NCBI GenBank assembly: GCA_028287445.1
Contig: JAQBPQ010000113.1
Span: 1-43,653 of the forward strand
DNA length: 43,653 nt
Reading direction: 5' to 3'
Source: Cohnella sp.
GTDB lineage: Bacteria; Bacillota; Bacilli; Paenibacillales; Paenibacillaceae
A program made the position numbers and the translations under genes. The notes beneath the pieces are model-generated. The model searched no databases. It worked only from the letters and a program-made list of their open reading frames with translations, and had not been told where the DNA came from. Shown piece by piece: positions 32,714 to 42,413 of this stretch; position 1 is the stretch's first letter, and each line of letters starts with the position of its first letter.

Positions 32714-33825
32714 TCTTCTCCGGTCTCCTCTCGCAGATCCTTCACAATTTCCCGCACCCAGGCGGACGGCACGTCGTTACGGATCTCGACACTGCCGATG
32801 GAGGTAGGTACGACAAACACCATTTGCCCCTCGCTAAACTTCTTGTCGTGTTGCATGGCGCGCATGATCGCATCCGGATCGCAGCCTGAAGGAATGCGCA
32901 CGGGTAGGCCGAATTTGCGGAAAATGCGTTCCGTCTCCAAGGCAATTCCCTTATCATAGCCGAATCGTGCGGCTAGACGAGCGGAACCGACCATGCCGAT
33001 GGCAATCGCTTCTCCGTGTAGGAGCTCGCCGTAACCGGCTACCGCTTCCAACGCGTGGCCGATCGTATGACCCAGATTTAATATGGCACGAAGATCATTT
33101 TCGCGTTCATCCTTGGAAACTACGATAGCCTTCACTTTACACCCTTCGTACAGCGCGTATCCCAGAGCTTCCGGATCAAGTGCCAACAGCTTCCCGGCGT
33201 GTTCGTCGCACCATCGGACAAAATCGGCGTTCCAGATCAAACCGTGCTTGATCACCTCGGATAAACCGGCCCGCACTTCCCGTGGAGGCAAGCTGCGCAG
33301 CGTGTCCAAATCATACATCACAAATTCCGGCTGATAAAAAGCCCCGATGATGTTTTTAGCCAACCGGTGGTTAACCGCCACCTTGCCGCCGACGCTGCTG
33401 TCATGAGCCAAAATGGTGGTCGGGATCTGCACGAAACGGACGCCTCGCATATAGGTAGCCGCAACAAAACCCGCCAGATCCCCAACAACGCCTCCGCCAA
33501 GCGCAATGACGGTTGATTTTCGATCCAACCCGGCTTCCAGCGCGGCTTCGATCAAACCGTCAAAGACCGATAGAGACTTCGACGTCTCTCCGGACGGAAC
33601 AACGGTCTGCGTCACTGAATAACCCGATGCCTGAAGCGACGATACTACCGTATCGGCATACAAGTGCGCAACCGCCGCGTCCGTCACGAGCAAAATCGGC
33701 GCCTTCACCGGGAATCCCCGTTCCGCGAACAAGGCTCCCGTCCCGGCCAGCAAGCCGGAGCCGATTAGGATCGGATAGGATCGCTCCCCCAGCTCTACCG
33801 TTAATTGCCGCGTCCCGCCTGCCAT
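32710..33825 (-). CDS. aroB: 3-dehydroquinate synthase
   Basis: 371 residues. PSGETSKSLSVFDGLIEAAL, VIALGGGVVGDLAGFVAATY, MRGVRFVQIPTTILAHDSSV and GGKVAVNHRLAKN form the NAD and metal site; LNLGHTIGHALE supplies metal-binding histidines. It converts DAHP to 3-dehydroquinate in the shikimate pathway. ATG and the aroC stop share one base (TAATG). The short extra C-terminal tail is not unusual. Confidence 0.97.
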   Translation of the reverse strand: MAGGTRQLTVELGERSYPILIGSGLLAGTGALFAERGFPVKAPILLVTDAAVAHLYADTVVSSLQASGYSVTQTVVPSGETSKSLSVFDGLIEAALEAGLDRKSTVIALGGGVVGDLAGFVAATYMRGVRFVQIPTTILAHDSSVGGKVAVNHRLAKNIIGAFYQPEFVMYDLDTLRSLPPREVRAGLSEVIKHGLIWNADFVRWCDEHAGKLLALDPEALGYALYEGCKVKAIVVSKDERENDLRAILNLGHTIGHALEAVAGYGELLHGEAIAIGMVGSARLAARFGYDKGIALETERIFRKFGLPVRIPSGCDPDAIMRAMQHDKKFSEGQMVFVVPTSIGSVEIRNDVPSAWVREIVKDLREETGEE

Positions 33826-34994
33826 TAGTAATCCGCCAATTGGCGCAAATAGTTCTCAACATTGGCCTGAATTTCTTCCATCGAATCGCCGCCGAACTTC
33901 TCCAAGAATGCCTTGGCGACTTCCCAAGTGACGACATGCTCAAGAACGACGCTGGCCGCAGGCACCGCACATGCGTCGGAGCGCTCCACTTGTGCGGTGA
34001 ACGGCTCCTTCGTATCGATATCCACGCTGGCCAGCGGTTTATACAAGGTCGGTATCGGCTTCATGACGCCGCGAACGACAATCGGTTCCCCAGTCGTCAT
34101 TCCTCCTTCGAAGCCCCCCGCATTATTGGAAGCCCTGTAGAAGCCTTTATCGCCGTCATAATGAATCGGATCGTGCACCTGTGACCCAGGACGCCTTCCG
34201 GCCTCGAAACCGATGCCGATTTCCACGCCTTTAAACGCGTTAATCGACATAACCGCTTGCGCGATGCGTCCGTCCAGCTTGCGGTCCCATTGCACATGGC
34301 TGCCAAGTCCGACCGGAACGCCTTCAATGATGCATTCCACGATGCCTCCGATGGAGTCGCCGTCCGTTTTTGTTTGGTCGATCAGCTCGATCATTTTCCG
34401 TTCGGCCGCCTTGTCCGCGACCCTCACCGGAGATTCCTCCGTGATACGGACCAGCTCGTCGATCGGCAAATTCGGCGTCTCCGCCGTCACATTGCGGATC
34501 GATATGACATGCCCCGCCACCTTGATACCGAACTTGGCGAGCAATTGGCGTGCAATGGCACCCACCGCTACCCGTGCGGCTGTTTCACGAGCGCTGGACC
34601 TCTCCAGCACGTTTCGCAAATCTTTGAGATTATATTTCAGGCCGCCGTTCAGATCCGCATGACCCGGGCGGGGACGGTTAAGCCGCCGTTTGGCTTCATC
34701 GTTTCCTTCGATCGGTTCAACGTTCATCACCGCGGTCCAATGCTTCCAGTCCTTGTTCTCGACAACGAGAGCAACCGGTGCCCCTGTGGTTCGTCCATGT
34801 CTCACGCCGCCGACGATTTGGGCCGTGTCCGTCTCGATTTGCATGCGGCGTCCGCGTCCGTGCCCTTTCTGCCGGCGCTGCAATTGAAAATTCAAGGCTT
34901 CAAAATCCAGTTCAAGATTGCTGGGCAATCCATCAATAATCGCCGTTAATTGCGGACCGTGCGTCTCCCCAGCGGTCAAATAGCGTAAACTCAA
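33825..34994 (-). CDS. aroC: Chorismate synthase
   Basis: 389 residues. [59 protein letters not shown] and the C-terminal [16 protein letters not shown] are the chorismate synthase signatures (FMN-dependent). It produces chorismate, the branch-point for TrpE, AroH and MqnA. B. subtilis calls the orthologue aroF. Start is TTG at 34992-34994, with AAGGAGG eight bases upstream; no better ATG exists. First gene of aroC-aroB-aroH, with its own promoter. Confidence 0.97.
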   Translation of the reverse strand: MSLRYLTAGETHGPQLTAIIDGLPSNLELDFEALNFQLQRRQKGHGRGRRMQIETDTAQIVGGVRHGRTTGAPVALVVENKDWKHWTAVMNVEPIEGNDEAKRRLNRPRPGHADLNGGLKYNLKDLRNVLERSSARETAARVAVGAIARQLLAKFGIKVAGHVISIRNVTAETPNLPIDELVRITEESPVRVADKAAERKMIELIDQTKTDGDSIGGIVECIIEGVPVGLGSHVQWDRKLDGRIAQAVMSINAFKGVEIGIGFEAGRRPGSQVHDPIHYDGDKGFYRASNNAGGFEGGMTTGEPIVVRGVMKPIPTLYKPLASVDIDTKEPFTAQVERSDACAVPAASVVLEHVVTWEVAKAFLEKFGGDSMEEIQANVENYLRQLADY

Positions 34995-35089
34995 CTCCGG
35001 TTCCTCCTTAACGGGGCGGTCACCGTGTCAATGGTGCAAGTTTCGACCGGCGTTATCGTGTGCCCCAAACCCGTAAATGTCTTTTGCTC

Positions 35090-35119
35090 ATTATAGTACA
35101 GCGTTAAAGCGTTTGACAA
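35090..35119 (-). promoter_or_regulatory. Promoter of aroC-aroB-aroH
   Basis: Minus strand TTGTCA (35114-35119), 18 bases, TATAAT (35090-35095): a perfect -10 and a -35 matching 5 of 6. The expected start near 35083 gives a leader of about 90 nt. It overlaps the tail of the preceding terminator. Confidence 0.75.
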
Positions 35120-35148
35120 GAAAAGAAGCCCGTCACGATCAGACGGAC
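35118..35148 (-). terminator. Terminator after the 48-residue gene
   Basis: Minus strand GTCCGTC-TGATCGT-GACGGGC (35142-35148 with 35128-35134) followed by a T-rich TTCTTTTCTTG tail; the stem begins at the stop codon. Confidence 0.7.
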
Positions 35149-35294
35149 TACTTGTGGGATGAGGCTCTCTTGGGGCCTTTGCTTTCTCTCATCATACCGA
35201 TCAACTTCACATTGTCGATACCTAAAATCTGCGCGCATTCCTGCACGGAAATCAAACCCCGCCGGTAAGCGGTGATCACTTTTCGCTTGTCCAT
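35148..35294 (-). CDS. Small 48-residue helix-turn-helix-like protein
   Basis: An ATG at 35292-35294 with GGAGG six bases upstream opens 48 codons ending TAG at 35148-35150. The protein starts MDKRKVITAYRRGLISVQE and continues CAQILGIDNVKLIGMM before a basic tail. GLISVQECAQILGIDNVKL reads like a helix-turn-helix or sigma-region-4-like unit, with basic ends suited to nucleic acid binding. It has its own ribosome-binding site and a terminator directly at its end, strong signs that it is real. It lies between cheR and aroC. I recognise no named family; function unknown. Confidence 0.7.
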   Translation of the reverse strand: MDKRKVITAYRRGLISVQECAQILGIDNVKLIGMMRESKGPKRASSHK

Positions 35295-35345
35295 GGTTCC
35301 CTCCGCGTGGATGGTTATCCTTAGTATCGGGAGGGATACGGCTTC

Positions 35346-36170
35346 TCATACGCGTGCGCCGGGACGACGGTAAAAAAACGTGTCGGCCGGCTCCAGTCCA
35401 TACTGCGCAGGAGAAAAAATTTGTTCCGTGCTGCCTACGAACAATAATCCGCCGGGTTTGAGCGAGCGGGCGAATTTCTCATAGAGAAAAGCTTTGGTCT
35501 CTTCGGTAAAATAGATCATGACATTGCGGCAAATGATCAAATCGTATCTGTCCCCGAAAGGATCCATCAGCAAGTTTTGCTTTTTGAAACTCACCGATCT
35601 TTTTAAACGATCCGAAACGCGATAGGATCCTTGCGCTTCTTCGAAGTACCGTCTCAAATAGTCGGAAGGAACCTCGCGGATGGAACGTAAGGGGTATATG
35701 CCTTCCTTCGCTTTGGCCAGCACTCCGTCGTCGATATCCGTTGCCAGAATGGAGGAACGATCGAGCGCTTCGAGCGAATCGAGAATCATCGCCAGCGTAT
35801 AAGGCTCTTCGCCCGTGGAGCAGGCTGCGCTCCAGACATTCAGCAGGGCGCCGGCTTTCACCATCGACCCCAGAAAGCGGTCCGCCAACACCTGCCAGCG
35901 GTTCGGATTACGCCAAAATTCAGAGACGTTAATCGTCATGCGGTCAAGAAACTCATTGCACAAATTGGCGTCGCTGCTCAAAGCCGCATAATAGGCGGCA
36001 AACGTCCCGAATCCGTGTTTAAGGCGAAGCGTCGTCAGTCGGCGGCGCATCTGGTTTTCTTTATAATGGGATAGATCAATCGATAGGCTGCGCTTGATGT
36101 CCGCCACGAAACGGGCGAAATCCTGATCTTCCGATAATCGGCCGATCGGACTCGTCTCGCTTTCCCCCAT
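35346..36170 (-). CDS. cheR: CheR-type protein-glutamate O-methyltransferase
   Basis: 274 residues. An N-terminal helical domain (DFARFVADIKRSLSIDLSHY then KENQMRRRLTTLRLKHG) precedes the SAM-binding domain with WSAACSTGEEPYTLAM, ATDIDDGVLAKAKEGIY and CRNVMIYFT. It methylates receptor glutamates in chemotaxis adaptation. As in B. subtilis it lies between ndk and the aro cluster rather than among other che genes. The ATG has GGGAG nine bases upstream. It is followed after 51 bases by the small HTH-like gene. Confidence 0.95.
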   Translation of the reverse strand: MGESETSPIGRLSEDQDFARFVADIKRSLSIDLSHYKENQMRRRLTTLRLKHGFGTFAAYYAALSSDANLCNEFLDRMTINVSEFWRNPNRWQVLADRFLGSMVKAGALLNVWSAACSTGEEPYTLAMILDSLEALDRSSILATDIDDGVLAKAKEGIYPLRSIREVPSDYLRRYFEEAQGSYRVSDRLKRSVSFKKQNLLMDPFGDRYDLIICRNVMIYFTEETKAFLYEKFARSLKPGGLLFVGSTEQIFSPAQYGLEPADTFFYRRPGARV

Positions 36171-36209
36171 GAATTAACGCTCCCCTGATTCTTTGATGGC
36201 GACGCCCGT

Positions 36210-36653
36210 TCAGATCCAAAGTTCAACGGCTTTGTCGTACGAAACCAGTTCTTCCGGTTTGAAGAAGATTCCGATTTCGCGTTCGGCGTTCTGCGTGGAG
36301 TCGGATCCATGGATCAGGTTAAATCTCGTATGTATGGCGAAATCGCTTCGAATGGTACCGGGCGCCGCCTCTAGGGCGTTGGTTTTGCCGATCAAGAGAC
36401 GTGCGAGCTCAACGGCATGATCGCCTTCCCACACCATGGCGAAGACCGGGCCGGCCGTAATAAAAGTGAGCAGAGGCTCGTAAAAGTCTTTGCCCTTGTG
36501 TTCGGCGTAATGGCGTTCCGCGGTTTCGAGAGGAATGTTCATCAGCTTCGCGCCGACAAGCTTCAAGCCTTTGCGCTCGAACCGGCCGACGATTTCGCCA
36601 ATTAAGCTCCGCTGCACCCCGTCGGGTTTGACCATCAGATAAGTCCGTTCCAT
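36210..36653 (-). CDS. ndk: Nucleoside diphosphate kinase
   Basis: 147 residues from the ATG at 36651-36653, which follows AAAGGAG; the longer frame upstream belongs to the intergenic region. [18 protein letters not shown] and the active-site NLIHGSDS (His115) are conserved, with the usual [12 protein letters not shown] segment. It transfers the gamma phosphate between nucleotides through the phosphohistidine. An extended -10 (TGGTAAAAT at 36712-36720, minus strand) upstream may give it its own transcript between hepT and cheR. Confidence 0.97.
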   Translation of the reverse strand: MERTYLMVKPDGVQRSLIGEIVGRFERKGLKLVGAKLMNIPLETAERHYAEHKGKDFYEPLLTFITAGPVFAMVWEGDHAVELARLLIGKTNALEAAPGTIRSDFAIHTRFNLIHGSDSTQNAEREIGIFFKPEELVSYDKAVELWI

Positions 36654-36732
36654 GATCTCTCTCCTTTGTGCGTTTGGTTGCTGGCTCGAGAAGATATGTC
36701 GATGTATCCTCATTTTACCACAATAAGGAAAC

Positions 36733-37707
36733 TTAATAACTCCGATGAGCCACAAACCGGGCAATTTCGGCCAAATTCTTCTTAGCCGCCACATCGGGCA
36801 AACCTTCCAAAGCCTTCAGCGCTTTGGCAATATACCGGTCCGCCAGCTGCTCGGCGGCATTGATTCCCCGGCTCGAACGAACGAGTCGAACGGCAGGCGA
36901 CGAATCGGTCTGAACTTCGCTTCTTCGGATGGAGGCTATTTCGTCCAATAAGGCGCCGCGAATCGTCTCGTCTTGAAGTGCATACAGTACCGGCAGCGTA
37001 ATATTGCCTTGCCGGAGATCACTTCCCGGCGGTTTGCCGATCGCTTTCTCTGTACCGCACAAGTCGAGCAGGTCGTCCGTGATTTGGAACGCCATTCCTA
37101 CGTTGTAGCCAAACCGGTACATCGCATCGCAGATCCGTGCCGGAGCGTTCGTTGCGAGGGCGCCAAGCTGGCAGCTGATCGCAATCAGCAGCGCTGTTTT
37201 GCGGCGGATCCGCCGCATGTAGGTGCGTACGCTTTGCTCCACGTTAAAAAAATCGCGGATTTGCTCCATTTCTCCGATGCACATTTGCACCATGGCGCCC
37301 GACAATATTTGATGGATTTTCGGATTGTTTAACTCCGTGATCACCGTAAGAGCTTTCGCGTATATGTAATCTCCGGTATACATGGCGATCCGGTTGTCCC
37401 ACTTGGACTTCACGGTCAACTGTCCCCGGCGGGTATCGGCGTCGTCAATTACATCATCGTGCACAAGGGTCGCCATATGGATCAGTTCGAGCGGCACGGC
37501 GACTTTCTTCAGTGTTTCCAGTGAATAGTTCCCAAACTTGCCCGATAAAAGCACGAAAACAGGGCGGATCCTCTTCCCCCCCGCTTTCAGCAAGTGGAGA
37601 GACGTCTCGCTGAGAAGCGACAGTTCGGAGGCGACCGAACGGGCCATTTCGTCCTCGATCACTTGTACATCCGATTTCATTGCGGCATACAACTGCATTA
37701 TTTTCAT
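36733..37707 (-). CDS. hepT: Heptaprenyl diphosphate synthase component II
   Basis: 324 residues, all-helical trans-prenyl-transferase. The first aspartate-rich motif DDVIDD is at 84-89, the second DDLLD at 211-215; [13 protein letters not shown] binds the allylic substrate and IPP. With HepS it makes the C35 side chain of menaquinone-7. The start overlaps the mqnA stop (ATGA). In B. subtilis hepT directly follows menG; here three genes lie between. Confidence 0.95.
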   Translation of the reverse strand: MKIMQLYAAMKSDVQVIEDEMARSVASELSLLSETSLHLLKAGGKRIRPVFVLLSGKFGNYSLETLKKVAVPLELIHMATLVHDDVIDDADTRRGQLTVKSKWDNRIAMYTGDYIYAKALTVITELNNPKIHQILSGAMVQMCIGEMEQIRDFFNVEQSVRTYMRRIRRKTALLIAISCQLGALATNAPARICDAMYRFGYNVGMAFQITDDLLDLCGTEKAIGKPPGSDLRQGNITLPVLYALQDETIRGALLDEIASIRRSEVQTDSSPAVRLVRSSRGINAAEQLADRYIAKALKALEGLPDVAAKKNLAEIARFVAHRSY

Positions 37708-38585
37708 GGAATCACCTGCGGCTCTAAGAAATTATCGGAAACGGCCTCCGGCCACTCCGTCAGCCTGACATCGCCTTCCATCAGACCGAGTTCGCGGGCA
37801 TAACGAAAATACAGCATGAGTCCAGATTGCTGCTCTGGACCGAAACCGTGAAACAAATGCTGAAAATAACCGTGCCAGTAGGCAGGTGTTCCGCCGATTT
37901 GGCGGAGCGCCTTCTTGATGATGGAATCGAGGTTTTGCGACACCAACCGCTTGCTGGCCATGAGCCCTTCGTAGATATCGCGTACCGCTTCGGGATGGGC
38001 ATGTGCCGTCTCCCGCCTTACGGCCCACAAAGCAAACGTCATCCAGTGGCCCGTCCATAAATTCCATACTTCGCCAAGGTCCAGCACACGATAGCCGTGT
38101 TCCAACCAGGATGCCCTTATGGCATGGTCGCCGATCAACAGAGCGGCGTCCGCCCCCTCAAGCATCCGTTCCAGCGACGGTTCGGCGTCTTCATAAGTGG
38201 GTTTGCCGCCGTAAAATTTCTCCATGATGATTTTGAGTAAATTGACGGAGGTAGCCGATGTGGTCGTCAAGGCGATTTTGCCGTGGACGACTTTCTCGAG
38301 CGGCGATTTCAGAAACAGCAAGATGGACTGAACCCGCCCAAGCGCGCTTACCGACAAATTAGGCAGCAAAAAATAAGAGTCAGATGAAGCGCCGAAAGCG
38401 AACGACGAGATCGCCGCCACGTCGATCTCGCCTTCCCGCAGTTTGCGGTTAAGCGTAGACGGCATCTCGGACACCTGCTCGGCCGGATGCGGAAGCGTTC
38501 CGGGATCGAAATGGTGAAACACGGGCCACACATTCGTATAATCGATACGTCCGATACGGATCGGCCGCGCCAGGCCGTCAGTCAT
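37704..38585 (-). CDS. mqnA: Chorismate dehydratase MqnA (futalosine menaquinone pathway)
   Basis: 293 residues from the ATG at 38583-38585 (GGGGAG six bases upstream). The periplasmic-binding-protein-like fold of MqnA/MqnD is indicated by IRIGRIDYTNVWPVFHHF, SSFAFGASSDSYFLLPNLSV, TTTSATSVNLLKIIMEKFYG and DAALLIGDHAI. MqnA dehydrates chorismate to 3-enolpyruvylbenzoate, the first step of the futalosine route. The family also contains MqnD, so the precise step is inferred. It overlaps ubiX by eight bases and hepT by four. The other Mqn enzymes are not in the window. Confidence 0.85.
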   Translation of the reverse strand: MTDGLARPIRIGRIDYTNVWPVFHHFDPGTLPHPAEQVSEMPSTLNRKLREGEIDVAAISSFAFGASSDSYFLLPNLSVSALGRVQSILLFLKSPLEKVVHGKIALTTTSATSVNLLKIIMEKFYGGKPTYEDAEPSLERMLEGADAALLIGDHAIRASWLEHGYRVLDLGEVWNLWTGHWMTFALWAVRRETAHAHPEAVRDIYEGLMASKRLVSQNLDSIIKKALRQIGGTPAYWHGYFQHLFHGFGPEQQSGLMLYFRYARELGLMEGDVRLTEWPEAVSDNFLEPQVIP

Positions 38586-39213
38586 GTTCTTCTCCCCATC
38601 TGTTGAACAAGTTGTTGGATATGCCCATATTGTCCATGATTTTGCCAACCTGGAATGCAATCAGGTCGTCAAGCGTTTGCGGTGCATGGTAAAAGGCCGG
38701 CATCGCGGGAATGATCCGTATGCCCAGCCGGGCCAGTTTAAGCATGTTTTCCAAATGAATGGCGTGAAGGGGCGTCTCCCTCGGAACAAGCAGAAGCGGC
38801 CGCCCCTCCTTCATCATGACATCTGCAGCCCGGGTCAGCAAGTTGGTCGAAGAACCGTTCGCGATGGCCGACAACGAGCCCATCGAACAAGGGATCACAA
38901 CCATGCCCTCGCAGCGGAACGAACCGCTGGCAATGCCCGCTCCGATGTCTCCCAGCGGATGGTAGGTGAGCCGGCCGTCTGAAGCGGCTTCTCCGAAAGC
39001 GGTCTGCAGAGCATCCGCCCGGCGGGACGAGTCCCATCCCCTCTCTTCCTTGAGCACCCGCCATCCGGCATCTGTCACGACCAAATGCAGATGAAATCCA
39101 ACCTCAAGCAGACGATGGCACAGTGTGATGGCATATACGGCTCCGCTTGCCCCGGTGATGCCCACGATCCAGCGTTTGGGAGCCGGCGAACTTTCGTTTC
39201 CTGCCGAAGTCAC
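38578..39213 (-). CDS. ubiX: UbiX-family flavin prenyltransferase
   Basis: 211 residues. WIVGITGASGAVYAITLC is the FMN-binding N-terminus; VVIPCSMGSLSAIANGSSTN, LLLVPRETPLHAIHLENML and PAFYHAPQTLDDL are hallmarks of UbiX/Pad1. It makes prenylated FMN for a UbiD-type decarboxylase. In the futalosine pathway a UbiX/UbiD pair is assigned to the late decarboxylation; no ubiD is visible here. Start GTG at 39211-39213 overlaps the ubiA stop (GTGA). Confidence 0.92.
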   Translation of the reverse strand: MTSAGNESSPAPKRWIVGITGASGAVYAITLCHRLLEVGFHLHLVVTDAGWRVLKEERGWDSSRRADALQTAFGEAASDGRLTYHPLGDIGAGIASGSFRCEGMVVIPCSMGSLSAIANGSSTNLLTRAADVMMKEGRPLLLVPRETPLHAIHLENMLKLARLGIRIIPAMPAFYHAPQTLDDLIAFQVGKIMDNMGISNNLFNRWGEEHD

Positions 39214-40085
39214 CAAGATCTCACCACCACGAGATCGATGAATGTAAAGGCGAATACGACGGCACTTAATACCCCGTTCATCGTGAAAAAGGCGGCATTC
39301 AGCTTGCTGAGATCGTTCGGTTTGACCATCCGGTGTTCATTGAGCAGAAGCGCCCCGGCTACTACGATGCCTGCAAAATACCACCAGCTCAGATCGGTCA
39401 GCAGCAAAAGCAATGCGAAGCCCAGCGCGGTCAGCGCGTGGAAAACCCGGGCAATGGCCAACCCTCTGGCGATTCCGAATCTGGCCGGAATCGAATAAAG
39501 CCCTTCTTTGCGGTCAATCTCCACATCCTGACAAGCATAGATCACATCGAAGCCGGCCGTCCATAAAGCAACCGTGACATACAGAATAAGAGCGGGAATC
39601 GTCACCTGTCCCGTGACGGCGACCCATCCTCCAAGCGGCGCAAGTCCGATCGTCAGTCCCAGAACAATGTGACAGAGCCAGGTAAATCTCTTGGTGTACG
39701 AGTATATGACCGTCATGAAAACCGCGATCGGCAGCAATTTGACGGACAGACTGTTGAGCTGCGATGCTGCCCAGAACAATAACACAAACGACACGATAAT
39801 GAACAATAGAACTTCACCCGATCGAAGCAGACCGGCGGGAAGCGCTCGAATGGCGGTACGCGGGTTGCGGGCGTCAATCGCCTTATCGATCAGCCGGTTC
39901 AAGCCCATGGCCGCACTTCTCGCTCCGACCATGGCGAGCAGGATCCAACCGATCTCGCTCCAGTCCGGCAGCCGCCGCTGCACCGTTACTGCGCCAAGAA
40001 GAGCGCCGACGAATGCGAACGGAAGCGCGAAGAGTGTATGCTCAAATTTAATCATGTCCAAAATAATGCGTATTTTGCGGATCAT
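39210..40085 (-). CDS. UbiA-family prenyltransferase (menaquinone, MqnP-like)
   Basis: 291 residues with about eight membrane spans. The first aspartate motif [19 protein letters not shown] (NxxxDxxxD) and the second [19 protein letters not shown] (DxxxD) bind the prenyl diphosphate. It attaches the heptaprenyl tail to an aromatic acid in the membrane. The protein resembles 4-hydroxybenzoate polyprenyltransferases more than MenA; next to mqnA and ubiX it is probably the prenylating enzyme of the futalosine route. Coupled to menG upstream by ATGA. Confidence 0.85.
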   Translation of the reverse strand: MIRKIRIILDMIKFEHTLFALPFAFVGALLGAVTVQRRLPDWSEIGWILLAMVGARSAAMGLNRLIDKAIDARNPRTAIRALPAGLLRSGEVLLFIIVSFVLLFWAASQLNSLSVKLLPIAVFMTVIYSYTKRFTWLCHIVLGLTIGLAPLGGWVAVTGQVTIPALILYVTVALWTAGFDVIYACQDVEIDRKEGLYSIPARFGIARGLAIARVFHALTALGFALLLLLTDLSWWYFAGIVVAGALLLNEHRMVKPNDLSKLNAAFFTMNGVLSAVVFAFTFIDLVVVRSW

Positions 40086-40816
40086 GCCCCGTCATTCCCC
40101 TTCGTTCCGATATGCAGTGCCGCAATTCCGCCGGTCAGCGGATACGCCCGTACGTTGCGCATCCCCACACCGCGGAACCGCTCCGCAAGCTCCTGCAGAT
40201 CCGGGAATGCCGCGAGAGATTCGGGCAGCCAGCGATACTGCTCGTATTTTTTAACCAACCACTTGCCCAGGAGCGGAAGCAGTGTTTTGAAATATAAATA
40301 ATAAAGGCCCTTAAAGGGCTGCCAAGTCGGCTTGGATAACTCCAGACAGACTACTTTGCCGCCCGGCTTAACGACTCGTCTCATTTCACTTAGCACTTGC
40401 ATGATATCCTGTACATTGCGTAATCCGAACCCGATCGTCACGAAATCGAACGTGTTGTCCGGGAACGGCAGCTCCATGGCATTGCCTTGGACAAGCTTGA
40501 TCTGCCTGGACAGCCCAAGTTTGTCGACTTTGGCTTGTCCGAAATCCAGCATGTTCCGGCTAAAATCAAGTCCCACGGTTTCGCCGTCTTTGCTGGCTTT
40601 GGCCAGTGCAATCGTCCAATCGCAGGTTCCGCAGCATAGATCGAGAGACTTTTGTCCGGGTTTCACGTCCATCTTCCGCATTGTGAACCGGCGCCAAGCC
40701 TTGTGCCTGCGGAAGCTGAGAACGTCGTTCATCAGATCGTATTTGGGAGCGATGCTCTCGAAAACGGCGTGTACATGTCGTTGTTTGGATTCTGCGTCCA
40801 TTCCCATCAGGCTCAC
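40082..40816 (-). CDS. menG: Demethylmenaquinone methyltransferase
   Basis: 244 residues. Class I SAM methyltransferase of the UbiE/MenG family: [18 protein letters not shown] at the N-terminus, [17 protein letters not shown] (motif I), [16 protein letters not shown] and [14 protein letters not shown] (motif post I/III), [11 protein letters not shown] at the C-terminus. It adds the last methyl group to give menaquinone. Start is GTG at 40814-40816 with AAGGAG five bases upstream, overlapping the hepS stop. Confidence 0.95.
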   Translation of the reverse strand: MSLMGMDAESKQRHVHAVFESIAPKYDLMNDVLSFRRHKAWRRFTMRKMDVKPGQKSLDLCCGTCDWTIALAKASKDGETVGLDFSRNMLDFGQAKVDKLGLSRQIKLVQGNAMELPFPDNTFDFVTIGFGLRNVQDIMQVLSEMRRVVKPGGKVVCLELSKPTWQPFKGLYYLYFKTLLPLLGKWLVKKYEQYRWLPESLAAFPDLQELAERFRGVGMRNVRAYPLTGGIAALHIGTKGNDGA

Positions 40817-41691
40817 CCCAACTCCTTCAGTGCTGCTGCCCGCTGCGATCCGGCTGCCGTAACAAACGGCTCAATGAGCGGCTGCAGCTCCCGGACCAAC
40901 TTTTCCGATTGAATACGTCCGAGCAGCCCCTGCAGCTGCGTGGAGGATTGGCGAAGCAGCACGCGGAGTTTGTCCGGTACGCCGTATTTGTCCAGCAAAT
41001 GGCGGATGAATCCGGTGTCTTCCCGCCGTTCCGACAAGGCACGGCGGTCTTCCTCCGTACCTTCCTGCAAAATATGCCAAAACCCCCAGCTGTCGCTGAG
41101 CTTCGCCGGTTTCTGCGCATCTCTCAATTCCTCAAGCAACACTTCACAGCGGCTGAACCTCTCAACCAGTTCAGGCCACAACCTTTCATACAACCCGTGC
41201 ATGAATCCGGTGAACGACAAGAACAGGCCGGATCTCAGTTCCGCCCCGTACGTTACATATTCTTCCGCGTTGAGCTTTCGTTGTGTGATCTTGGAATAAA
41301 GGTTCATCTTGATCCGGTTTAACTCACAGATGGCCTCGCTCAAACGACGAATCGCATCGATGTGGCCCGCTTGGGAAAGCAATTGATAAAACCGGCTGCT
41401 GAAATAATCTCCGGCCAATATCTTCAACTGCTGCGATCTCATGGCGGCCATACCGGTCATGCCGTCTGAGGGGCCGTTGTCCACCATCTCGTGTGTGTCG
41501 AGCCCCAGTTGAACTATGGAAGTAACGAGCGTCAAGAGTTCCTTGTCGGAAGCGGCCCCCGGCTGCTGATTCAGCACCGCATATAACAAGCGAATCCGGC
41601 CGTCGGGGAATTCGGGCAATTCCGTGTGGAGGGCAATCATTTCGTGATCCATATATTTGTGGGCCATTTGCTCAACCCGGTATCGTGTCAT
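40813..41691 (-). CDS. hepS: Heptaprenyl diphosphate synthase component I
   Basis: 292 residues, helical, without aspartate-rich motifs, as expected for the small regulatory subunit. [37 protein letters not shown] and [20 protein letters not shown] are typical of HepS (HEPPP_synt_1). It pairs with HepT to form the C35 prenyl synthase. The ATG at 41689-41691 has GGAGG seven bases upstream; the longer frame lacks a site. First gene of the menaquinone operon. Confidence 0.9.
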   Translation of the reverse strand: MTRYRVEQMAHKYMDHEMIALHTELPEFPDGRIRLLYAVLNQQPGAASDKELLTLVTSIVQLGLDTHEMVDNGPSDGMTGMAAMRSQQLKILAGDYFSSRFYQLLSQAGHIDAIRRLSEAICELNRIKMNLYSKITQRKLNAEEYVTYGAELRSGLFLSFTGFMHGLYERLWPELVERFSRCEVLLEELRDAQKPAKLSDSWGFWHILQEGTEEDRRALSERREDTGFIRHLLDKYGVPDKLRVLLRQSSTQLQGLLGRIQSEKLVRELQPLIEPFVTAAGSQRAAALKELG

Positions 41692-41745
41692 TCTCCAGCC
41701 TCCGAGCCTGATGCCGAACACCTGAACGGCGTTTTCATTTTATCT

Positions 41746-41754
41746 ATTATAACA
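41746..41754 (-). promoter_or_regulatory. Extended -10 promoter of the hepS operon
   Basis: Minus strand TG-T-TATAAT (41746-41754), a perfect extended -10 about 55 bases upstream of hepS; no good -35. Expected start near 41739. Confidence 0.6.
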
Positions 41755-41790
41755 CACCCCCGGTATCACCGCATAAGACGCCGGACATGT

Positions 41791-42327
41791 TCAAGAATTT
41801 GCTGAATTCAGGAGCCACCGTTCCCCTGCGGCTGTTTTGACCAAACGTAATTTCTGTGAAAACTGCTCATTTAACAAGGATTCTGAAGACAACAATGAGG
41901 CAAGTTCTGCCCGCCGCCAATCTTCTCTTCGGCCGTCTCCGTACAACAACAGCGCACGGCTGCCGCCGGTCTGCCGATACACCCGAAACAGCAGCTGCCG
42001 CACGTTTCCTGCATCGCCGAATGCAAAACGGATCAGCTCCGTCAAGTCGTGCGCTATCGCCTGACCGGTGCCGGCTTCCGCCCGGAGTGTCAGATCGATG
42101 GTGAGGATGGAATGATCCCAGCCCACTCTCGTCAATCTTTCCTGCAATTGAAGACCGACCATCGCATCGGCGAGGTTATCGTCGGACAGCATTTGCTGCG
42201 GAGCCGCAATCGCCATTTTGGCACGGAGCTCCTGCGTACCCCGCTCCAGCGCCGGCAACCGGCCGAGAATCAGGATCGCCGCAATTCCGGCTGTTATTGT
42301 AAATACGGTGATTCGCCAATGGGGCAC
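41791..42327 (-). CDS. Uncharacterised membrane-anchored protein
   Basis: 178 residues from GTG at 42325-42327, chosen because AAGGAGGG lies seven bases upstream. One N-terminal membrane span (ITVFTITAGIAAILILG) is followed by a soluble domain probably outside the cell. It contains LADAMVGLQLQERLTRVGWD, LTIDLTLRAEAGTGQAIAHD and SRALLLYGDGRREDW, giving an alpha/beta impression like small lipoprotein-type or GerMN-like domains, but no family is recognised. It is located between mtrB and hepS with its own ribosome-binding site. Function unknown. Confidence 0.65.
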   Translation of the reverse strand: MPHWRITVFTITAGIAAILILGRLPALERGTQELRAKMAIAAPQQMLSDDNLADAMVGLQLQERLTRVGWDHSILTIDLTLRAEAGTGQAIAHDLTELIRFAFGDAGNVRQLLFRVYRQTGGSRALLLYGDGRREDWRRAELASLLSSESLLNEQFSQKLRLVKTAAGERWLLNSANS

Positions 42328-42377
42328 AACGGTTCCCTCCTTCACGGACGAGAGTTCCCTATCCCATTGTACAAAGT

Positions 42378-42398
42378 AAAAAGGCAGGCTATGCCTGC
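42378..42398 (-). terminator. Terminator of mtrB
   Basis: Minus strand GCAGGC-ATA-GCCTGC (42393-42398 with 42384-42389), then C and five T (A-run 42378-42382), about 16 bases after the mtrB stop. Confidence 0.88.
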
Positions 42399-42413
42399 GT
42401 ACTTGCAAAATCT

